Of a DNA stretch of 10,499 bases, positions 5,215-10,499 are shown in pieces (the first letter of the stretch is position 1; each line of letters opens with the position of its first letter). The position numbers and the translations under genes were made by a program. The stretch spans positions 1-10,499 of the forward strand of contig CAYUSU010000041.1 of assembly GCA_964447525.1 (NCBI GenBank). Direction: 5' to 3'. The stretch comes from JAFGDH01 sp964447525 (lineage in GTDB: Archaea > Aenigmatarchaeota > Aenigmatarchaeia > QMZP01 > QMZT01). Under the pieces are notes generated by a model, which saw only the letters and a program-made list of their open reading frames with translations, searched no databases and was not told the origin of the DNA.

Positions 5215-6255
5215 TTAAACCAATATCGAAATCCCCAGATAGCCCGCATAAACGGCGTAGAACAGGACAAGCGCGATTCCTTCGATCCTGCTGATCTTCT
5301 TCTTCGTGATTATGAACACCATCAGGACCAGCGAAATGATCATCATCGCTGCGATGTCGAACGTTATGAAGGTAAGGTCGACAGGTATCGGCCTGATCAT
5401 GGCAGCCACACCCAAAACGAGCAGTGTATTCGAGATGTTTGAACCCACGATGTTTCCCACAGCGATATCGGCATGTTTCTTCAGGGCGGCCGACACGTTG
5501 GTCGCGAGTTCGGGAAGCGACGTTCCTAACGCTACGATCGTCAATCCTATTATGATCTCGCTGATCCCGTATATCCTCGCGATTCCGACTGAACTCTGGA
5601 TCAGCAATTGCGCTCCTACCAATATGCCGGCCAGACCGAGAATTATTATTATTATGAGCTTCCATGTATGTTCGTGTTTATTTCCGATGAAGGGAATATG
5701 GAACTTCTTCTCTCTCTTGGTCGTTTTGAGAAGATAATAGATGAACCCGATGAAAACTAAGAACATCAGCAGGCCGTCTATCCTTCCTATGACGAACGGG
5801 TTCGGGGAAAAATCCAGGAAGTTGAAGCATAAAATTATCATCACAACCGCGGATATGATCATGAACGGGGTCTCCTTCTTTATGGTGGAGCTCCTCACTT
5901 TAAGCGGATAGATGATCGCAGTTATCCCGAGCACGAGGGCGATGTTAAGGATGTTGCTCCCCACGACGTTGCCTATCGATATTCCCACGTTCCCGGAATA
6001 GGAAGCGATGGCGCTGACCGCAAGTTCTGAAAGTGACGTTCCAAAAGCGACGATTGTCAGCCCTATGATCAGCGGAGGAACGCGGAGGTTGGAAGCAAGG
6101 TTGGACGCTCCGTTGACCAGATAGTCGGCCCCGTTAACCAAGACTATAATCCCGGAAAAGAACCAGAAAACAAACCCTGCAACGGAGTCTCCGGAAATAA
6201 CGCCAAGAACGAAAAACAGGATCACAAGTAATCCCTGGAAGACCTTCCGGTTCAT
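5215..6255 (-). CDS. calcium/sodium antiporter, CaCA family (YrbG/NCX-type)
   Basis: 346 residues, the usual length for prokaryotic CaCA exchangers, with about ten predicted membrane helices in two inverted halves. The alpha-1 repeat carries IVAFGTSLSELAVS (about 68-81) and GNVVGSNILN (95-104). The alpha-2 repeat carries IVALGTSLPELATN (240-253) and GNIVGSNISN (268-277). The Glu residues E77 and E249 are the cation-binding acids of the family. The first repeat reads GTSLSE instead of the common GTSxPE. Family knowledge says these proteins exchange cytoplasmic Ca2+ for external Na+ across the cell membrane; ion choice here is not proven. Between the halves lies a short basic loop (about 178-199, KTTKREKKFH). 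The ATG at 6255 has GAATATTTAA about 28 nt upstream. It is divergent from the CPA2 antiporter gene. Confidence 0.92.
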   Translation of the reverse strand: MNRKVFQGLLVILFFVLGVISGDSVAGFVFWFFSGIIVLVNGADYLVNGASNLASNLRVPPLIIGLTIVAFGTSLSELAVSAIASYSGNVGISIGNVVGSNILNIALVLGITAIIYPLKVRSSTIKKETPFMIISAVVMIILCFNFLDFSPNPFVIGRIDGLLMFLVFIGFIYYLLKTTKREKKFHIPFIGNKHEHTWKLIIIIILGLAGILVGAQLLIQSSVGIARIYGISEIIIGLTIVALGTSLPELATNVSAALKKHADIAVGNIVGSNISNTLLVLGVAAMIRPIPVDLTFITFDIAAMMIISLVLMVFIITKKKISRIEGIALVLFYAVYAGYLGISILV

Positions 6256-6278
6256 TTTAAATAATTGGGAAAGTCCAG

Positions 6279-6288
6279 TTAAATATTC
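6279..6288 (-). promoter_or_regulatory. box A of the Ca/Na antiporter gene
   Basis: GAATATTTAA on the minus strand is centred 28 nt before the ATG at 6255, consistent with a leaderless archaeal transcript. The 100-bp intergenic region serves both divergent antiporter genes. Confidence 0.5.
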
Positions 6289-6323
6289 TCGATAACACGG
6301 GGGAAATATTGCAAAAAACTATA

Positions 6324-6334
6324 ACTATAAATTT
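6324..6334 (+). promoter_or_regulatory. box A of the CPA2 antiporter gene
   Basis: ACTATAAATTT is centred about 27 nt before the ATG at 6356. AAAGG at 6346-6350 gives a weak ribosome-site match five nt before the start, so either leaderless or weak-leader translation is possible. Confidence 0.5.
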
Positions 6335-6355
6335 GAACAATTATTAAAGGATAAA

Positions 6356-7561
6356 ATGGACTACCTCATATTCTTTCTGATACTGATGGGGGCGGCTTTC
6401 ATACTGCCGGAATTCGCCAAGAGAATTCACATACCATACGTGACCTCGATAATAATAGCCGGAATTCTGATAGGGCCGTTCGCGTTCAACCTCGTAAATT
6501 TGGGGGAGGCTGCCACACTGTTAGCCTCGCTTGGAGCCATATTTCTCATGTTCACGGCCGGGCTGGACATAAGGCTCTCGTCATTGAAAAAGATAAAGGA
6601 AAAGATATTCGTGCTGTCGGTGATAAACGGCTTCTTCCCGTTCATCACGGGATTCTTGGTGATATCATTTTTCGGCTACGATTTCATGACCTCTTCCCTG
6701 ATAGGCATAATATTCATCTCCTCGTCTATCGGAATAATAATACCATCGCTCAAGGAGAGCAACCTGATCGACACCGACCTTGGAAAGTCGATAATAAGCG
6801 CCACCGTCTTCGAGGATACCGGGAGCCTGCTGCTGATCGCGGTTATCCTGCAATACGTGAATCCGATTTCCTCAATCCCGATCCCGCTGTACGTGATACT
6901 AATAATCGTTTCTCTGGCGCTTCTGATAGAGTTCCTGCCAAGGATAGAGAAGTTCTTCATACGGAAGAAGGGAGAGACCCAGATGGAGGACGTTTTCGAG
7001 AGGGAACTCAGGTTCACCTTCATAGTCCTCATAGCGACCGCTCTGTTATTCGAGATCATAGGCATGCACGCCATAATAGCCGGATTCTTCGTCGGGATCA
7101 TCCTCTCCGACATAATAAAGCACAGGATGGTCTTCCACAAAATCCATACCATAAGTTACGGGATTTTCATACCGATATTCTTCATCGTCATAGGGATGAG
7201 AACCGATCTGGGCGTGGTCTTTTCCGCCAGCCAGAATCTGATGATAACATTGGCTATACTTTTCTCCCTGATAGCATCCAAGTTCATCAGCGGTTACGTG
7301 GGAGGGCGGCTGATAGGTTTCAGAGATCTGGAAAGCAGGGTGATAGGAGCGGCAACGATCCCCCAGCTGTCGACCACCCTCGTCGTTGCGCTGGCGGCGC
7401 ACGAGCTGAAACTGCTGGACAGCGTGCTGATAACCTCGATAGTCGTCCTGTCCGTCGTGACCACCCTCCTGAGCCCGCTGCTGGTGAAGATGTTCCACAG
7501 GAGGATGGAAAAAGGAAGGAAGGCGAAGCTGAACGGAGGAAAGGCACCTCCCCGGAAATAG
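6356..7561 (+). CDS. Na+(K+)/H+ antiporter, CPA2 family (Na_H_Exchanger domain only)
   Basis: 401 residues with about 12 predicted membrane helices across residues 1-380. Family hallmarks are IIIAGILIGPF (32-42), LGAIFLMFTAGLDI (59-72), SSSIGIIIPSLKE (122-134), a charged helix-5 pair in VFEDTGSLLL (151-160, E153-D154), IIAGFFVGIILSD (240-252) and PIFFIVIGMRTDL (273-285). D154 is the expected ion/proton-carrying Asp; the residue before it is Glu, whereas Asp or Gln is more usual in CPA2 members. The protein stops after a basic tail (KGRKAKLNGGKAPPRK) and lacks the C-terminal TrkA-N/RCK nucleotide-binding domain of KefB/KefC, so it should be a stand-alone exchanger moving Na+ or K+ against H+. 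The downstream membrane gene follows after 39 bp, a likely operon. Confidence 0.9.
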   Translation: MDYLIFFLILMGAAFILPEFAKRIHIPYVTSIIIAGILIGPFAFNLVNLGEAATLLASLGAIFLMFTAGLDIRLSSLKKIKEKIFVLSVINGFFPFITGFLVISFFGYDFMTSSLIGIIFISSSIGIIIPSLKESNLIDTDLGKSIISATVFEDTGSLLLIAVILQYVNPISSIPIPLYVILIIVSLALLIEFLPRIEKFFIRKKGETQMEDVFERELRFTFIVLIATALLFEIIGMHAIIAGFFVGIILSDIIKHRMVFHKIHTISYGIFIPIFFIVIGMRTDLGVVFSASQNLMITLAILFSLIASKFISGYVGGRLIGFRDLESRVIGAATIPQLSTTLVVALAAHELKLLDSVLITSIVVLSVVTTLLSPLLVKMFHRRMEKGRKAKLNGGKAPPRK

Positions 7562-7600
7562 AAACTCTCACTTATATTGGAAAAGAATCAAATCTAGGTT

Positions 7601-8200
7601 ATGGATTTAACGTTTTTGATGGAGCCTGTTTTCTTCTCTTTGATAATCCTTCCGTTGCTGATATTCTTTGCGAGGATACTCGACGTCAGCCTGGGAACGC
7701 TCCGTATCATCTTCATTACGAAAGAGATGAAATACGTCGCCACGCTGGTAAGTTTCTTTGAGACTCTCATATGGATAATTGCAATAGCGCAGATCATGCA
7801 GAATCTCACAAATTTCATAACGTACATCGCATATGCCGGCGGCTTTGCGACCGGGACATTCATGGGAATATACATAGAGAGCAGGCTTGCAATGGGATAT
7901 CTGAGCGTCGTTATAGTCACGAAAAAGGATCCCACGGAACTGATAGAGAAGCTTGAGACAACACACTTCCGCACGACGACGATAGACGCGAAGGGGGACG
8001 AGACGAACGTAGAGATGATCTTCGTCATAATAAAGAGGAAGAACCTGAAGAAGGTGATCGGTATGGTCAAGAATTTCGACTCCAGTGCGTTCTATTCAAT
8101 AGAGGACATTAAGGACCTCCGCCATATTCATCTTCCATCCAAGAGACACCACTTCAAAACGCACGCAATTTCGAGGCATTCGAGAAGGAAGGGGAAGTGA
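7601..8200 (+). CDS. UPF0316 / DUF2179 membrane protein
   Basis: 199 residues. Three N-terminal membrane helices (about 8-24, 46-66 and 74-92) carry the UPF0316 signature: ARILDVSLGTLRIIF (24-38), FFETLIWIIAIAQIMQNLTN (52-71) and AYAGGFATGTFMGIYIESRLAMG (77-99). The soluble part (about 103-175) is a DUF2179 domain, a ferredoxin-like cytoplasmic sensor fold also found at the C-terminus of YitT-type proteins (SVVIVTKK, TTIDAKGDETNVEMIFVIIKRK). The tail is His/Arg/Lys-rich (RHIHLPSKRHHFKTHAISRHSRRKGK). The family's molecular role is not established. Its position 39 bp behind the CPA2 antiporter suggests shared transcription and perhaps a link to ion balance. AGGTT just before the ATG is a weak ribosome site. 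Confidence 0.9.
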   Translation: MDLTFLMEPVFFSLIILPLLIFFARILDVSLGTLRIIFITKEMKYVATLVSFFETLIWIIAIAQIMQNLTNFITYIAYAGGFATGTFMGIYIESRLAMGYLSVVIVTKKDPTELIEKLETTHFRTTTIDAKGDETNVEMIFVIIKRKNLKKVIGMVKNFDSSAFYSIEDIKDLRHIHLPSKRHHFKTHAISRHSRRKGK

Positions 8201-8204
8201 ATTG

Positions 8205-8227
8205 AAAAAGTTCGTATATAACTTTTT
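8205..8227. terminator. perfect inverted repeat after the DUF2179 gene
   Basis: AAAAAGTT and AACTTTTT (8205-8212 and 8220-8227) frame a seven-nt loop, beginning four nt after the stop codon and ending in a T-run, so it suits termination of the antiporter operon. The same bases include TATATAAC, a box A look-alike; a promoter reading rightward has nothing convincing to drive. Confidence 0.5.
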
Positions 8228-8338
8228 GTGCGAAATAAAATGGGTCGTGGGAGTGCCTTCGGTACAAATAGTCTCGCTATCGCTCGGATATTAACAAAAC
8301 GATTTTTCGTCTCCAAAAATGAATGGGGAAAGGGCGTC

Positions 8339-8830
8339 TTAGAATTTCCAACCTTCAGTTCTGAACATTGTTATTAAATCCATATTTTCTATCTCATATT
8401 TATCGCAAACGAGAGGTATCCTTACTTTATCTCCTCTTAATTTTTCTTCAGATACAACAATTCGTTTTATAGAAATTATTGTTTTCTGAGGATTTGTGGC
8501 CAATTCTATTGCTAATGCTATAATCCACGTGTCTGCATCATATCTTCTGTCAGCTTTTATTAGAGATGGGTATTTATCTAATATCTCCTTTACAAGTTCT
8601 ATCTGTCTTGGTGTAGGTTCTTTGAACATCTTTTTCTGGTTTTTAGCCCATTTGGATAATTGATCATCATTCTGGTTAATTTCATTGAATACTTCTTTTG
8701 GTGCAATTAACCTATCATCATCAATAAGACCCTTTAATTTATCCCAAATACTCGGAAAAACATCTAACGGGTTATCTCTATTTAATTTCACTAATGAAGA
8801 TGTATCAATGATATAACAATTAGAAGTCAT
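8339..8830 (-). CDS. DUF4411 PIN-like protein, candidate toxin
   Basis: 163 residues, the normal size of DUF4411 proteins. The N-terminus is NCYIIDTSSLVKL with D9 on the first strand; LIAPKEVFNEI supplies E46/E50; RRYDADTWIIALAIEL supplies D98 and D100; then IVVSEEK (about 124-130). This acidic pattern (D, E, D and a late strand) is that of PIN-like nucleases, metal-dependent RNases. The family is typically encoded next to an XRE/ImmA protein and is treated as a toxin-antitoxin-like pair. Here its ATG (8830-8828) overlaps the TGA of that regulator (ATGA), implying coupled translation with the regulator made first. RNase activity is inferred from the family. Confidence 0.85.
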   Translation of the reverse strand: MTSNCYIIDTSSLVKLNRDNPLDVFPSIWDKLKGLIDDDRLIAPKEVFNEINQNDDQLSKWAKNQKKMFKEPTPRQIELVKEILDKYPSLIKADRRYDADTWIIALAIELATNPQKTIISIKRIVVSEEKLRGDKVRIPLVCDKYEIENMDLITMFRTEGWKF

Positions 8831-9981
8831 TTTACCGCCTTCGCTAATACTTTATCAAAGTTTTTAGATTTTATTGAAAGGTAATTCAATGCATCTGTGT
8901 AGTTTATGTATCCACGGTCGTAGTTGTTTGCCACAAGAGAAACAAATTTAGTTCCGATTTCTGAGATACATTTCTTATCTGCGGAGATTCCTCCGCCACC
9001 TTTCTTTCCTTTTCTTTCTGTTTCTATTGGTCTTGGTTTGTATCGATTTATAATATTCTCATAATCGGTTTGTGTTATGTATTTCAGTTTCAACATATTG
9101 AATAAAATCATAGCTTTGCTGACTTTGTACTTTCTTGACAACAAATTGAGTGTTTTTTTATCTGTTAAACTTTCACGATTATTCTCAAATAACGTTTTTG
9201 CGGTTTCTTCTGGAAGAAATATGGAAGATGCAAATTCGTTGCACCATTTTTCAATCCTGCTTCTACATGGCAATGATATATCTGGAAAATCTATTACAGA
9301 TTCTCCTAATAATATATGGGCAAACTCATGCATCAAAGAAAATAATCTCGCTTCAATAATGTCTTTGGTGCTGACAACGATGATTGCAGGAAGTTCGTCG
9401 GATAAAACAAACCCTCTTGCATCTTCCACTGGCATGGAAAACTGAAAAACCAGAATATTCATGTTTTCAAGAATGTCTCTCAGATAGTTGAATAGTTCGT
9501 AAGGTGTTTTGAATTTTCTCTGTTTTTCTTCATTTAATTCGAATATATCCCTATATTTTCTTGCTAATTTTTCAGGTCTATCTGAAATATCAGCCTTTTC
9601 AACCCCTGCTTTTGTCTCATATTCAATATTTCGAGATAATTCTTTTCCAATTTCTTGCAGACTTCGTGCCTTTCTTAAAACAAGTATAGTCTTTTTATAA
9701 AATGTGTTCGTTTTATTCGGGATAAACCTGTAATCCTTTGGATTTGGCTTCTCCTTTTTCGGATTCGAAAGCAGAAATGCCGCTATCGGCCTTCTGAAAC
9801 TCTGGGATAATTCTTTTAGTTGCCTTAAAGTTGGTTTTTTCCTTCCCGCCTCAAACGCTCTCACATTCTCCGAGGTGGTTTTAATTCTCTTGCTTACATC
9901 TTCAATGCTCCAGCCAGCACTCTCCCTGAGCCATTTGAAGACTTCCGGCTTCACATCAACTTTTATTGATTTTCTTGGCAT
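8827..9981 (-). CDS. XRE-HTH / ImmA-IrrE metallopeptidase regulator
   Basis: 384 residues. An XRE-type helix-turn-helix occupies about 11-70 (WLRESAGWSIEDVSKRIKTTSENVRAFEAG...PTLRQLKELSQ), giving DNA binding. The ImmA/IrrE domain follows at about 165-300 with the zinc motif HEFAH (H218, E219, H222) and the downstream NEFASSIFLPEE, in which E249 is the likely third ligand. Proteins of this class usually act as repressors or antitoxins and can be relieved by proteolysis. After a Lys/Gly-rich linker (about 322-333) there is a further helical domain (KCISEIGTKFVSLVANNYDRGYINYTDALNYLSIKSKNFDKVL). It starts 12 nt after the methyltransferase stop and overlaps the DUF4411 start by four nt. The ATG at 9981 has AGGTG at 9992-9988 as a possible ribosome site. 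The GC content is among the lowest in the window. Confidence 0.88.
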   Translation of the reverse strand: MPRKSIKVDVKPEVFKWLRESAGWSIEDVSKRIKTTSENVRAFEAGRKKPTLRQLKELSQSFRRPIAAFLLSNPKKEKPNPKDYRFIPNKTNTFYKKTILVLRKARSLQEIGKELSRNIEYETKAGVEKADISDRPEKLARKYRDIFELNEEKQRKFKTPYELFNYLRDILENMNILVFQFSMPVEDARGFVLSDELPAIIVVSTKDIIEARLFSLMHEFAHILLGESVIDFPDISLPCRSRIEKWCNEFASSIFLPEETAKTLFENNRESLTDKKTLNLLSRKYKVSKAMILFNMLKLKYITQTDYENIINRYKPRPIETERKGKKGGGGISADKKCISEIGTKFVSLVANNYDRGYINYTDALNYLSIKSKNFDKVLAKAVK

Positions 9982-9993
9982 TCGGACACCTAT

Positions 9994-10499
9994 CTATGCT
10001 TTTCTTATGTGATTATCATATCGCTTAACAAATTCAATTTCTTTTTTATTTAGATCATAAATTTCCCCAATAAAATCATCTATTTTATCTAATATGTTTT
10101 TAGATTTAGCAGTTCTGAATTCACCAACTCTGCCAGTATTTGGGAGAAAACAATTCAATAGACCATTTGAAATTTTATCTTTCAAAATCTCAATTTTTCC
10201 TTTATTTTTATTCAAGACTTCTAACTTAGGAAATGGAAATTTTTCAAGCAAACTTAATGGGAAATCTCTTAAGTTACCATATGTAGACCAATAGAGGTAG
10301 AATAGAGATGAATTTATTATTAAAATGCAAAAATCTCTTTCTACTGAGTATTCAAATCTAACCTCTTCGATTTTTGTTGATTTATATGGCATTTTTTCTA
10401 ATGCGTTAAGCCAATAACCACCCGTTTTTCGAAATTCCATTTTTTCTTTAAAATCCTTTTTGTTAATTCTTTCTTTTACTATAATCTCGGAGTTTTGTT
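9994..10499 (-). CDS. C-terminal part of a DNA adenine methyltransferase / type II R-M-like protein (5' end outside window)
   Basis: The frame is open from the right window edge to a TAG at 9996-9994; 167 residues are visible and the start is outside. An in-frame ATG at 10440 is internal, not the start, because the coding pattern continues upstream (SEIIVKERINKKDF). The motifs GGYWLNALEKMPYKS and ILIINSSLFYLYWSTYGNLRDFPLSLLEKFPFP are typical of the C-terminal specificity region of Eco57I/TaqI-like N6-adenine methyltransferases and fused restriction-modification enzymes, where NSSLFYWYW and the final FPFP segment recur. The catalytic NPPY motif would lie beyond the edge, so methylation versus restriction cannot be judged. 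It is followed after 12 nt by the XRE/ImmA gene, so the three genes look like one defence operon. Confidence 0.75.
   Translation of the reverse strand, partial: QNSEIIVKERINKKDFKEKMEFRKTGGYWLNALEKMPYKSTKIEEVRFEYSVERDFCILIINSSLFYLYWSTYGNLRDFPLSLLEKFPFPKLEVLNKNKGKIEILKDKISNGLLNCFLPNTGRVGEFRTAKSKNILDKIDDFIGEIYDLNKKEIEFVKRYDNHIRKA

Noticed and set aside
8240..8377. 45-codon rightward ORF starting MGRGSAFGTNSLAIAR with a TATA-like element 20 nt upstream
   Set aside because: It overlaps the 3' end of the DUF4411 gene, resembles nothing I know, and its upstream box is better read as a terminator hairpin. It could still be a fragment.
10094..10294. Rightward 66-aa ORF inside the methyltransferase region
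   Set aside because: It is a shadow of the leftward gene, which has recognisable methyltransferase C-terminal motifs.
1..10499. CRISPR array, insertion sequence or rRNA
   Set aside because: No regularly spaced direct repeats, no transposase frame with terminal inverted repeats and no rRNA-like sequence were seen on either strand.

Overview
This window looks archaeal. Supporting signs are AT-rich TATA-like boxes about 22-33 nt upstream of start codons (leaderless style), a tRNA gene with no encoded CCA and with bulge-helix-bulge (BHB) intron splice sites, and heavy use of AGA/AGG and ATA codons. The large membrane-anchored Cys-rich protein has an N-terminal UBA-like helical segment that I associate with DPANN archaea, so a DPANN or related lineage is my guess, not a demonstrated placement.

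Layout. At 1-151 there is the tail of an open frame cut by the window edge, overlapping by ATGA the start of an unrecognised 171-aa protein (148-663). Its stop abuts, in the palindrome TGATCA, the stop of a leftward drug/metabolite-type (EamA-like) transporter that is split into two four-helix halves in different frames (1343-664). Immediately upstream of that transporter, on the same strand, is the most unusual object here: a tRNA-Cys(GCA) gene stretched to 232 bp (1604-1373). It carries a 126-nt hairpin-rich intron at the canonical 37/38 site and a second insertion of about 35 nt near the D-arm. A divergent promoter region separates it from an eight-bladed PQQ-like beta-propeller protein (1717-2985). 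A structured, gene-free gap (2986-3275) precedes an AT-rich gene for a one-helix, Cys-rich surface protein (3276-5120).

The middle (5215-8200) is an ion-homeostasis block: a Ca2+/Na+ exchanger (leftward) divergent from a CPA2 cation/proton antiporter (rightward), which is followed after 39 bp by a UPF0316/DUF2179 membrane protein.

The right end (8339-10499, leftward and distinctly AT-rich) is a defence-type cassette in one apparent operon. In transcription order it holds the C-terminal part of an adenine-specific DNA methyltransferase/restriction-like protein (truncated by the window edge), an XRE-HTH/ImmA-IrrE metalloprotease regulator, and a DUF4411 PIN-like toxin candidate whose ATG overlaps the regulator's TGA. 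Base composition alternates between about 48% GC blocks (propeller, antiporters) and 28-35% GC blocks (Cys-rich protein, defence cassette), which fits the latter being acquired. Percentages are hand counts of single 60-base lines, not whole-gene values.
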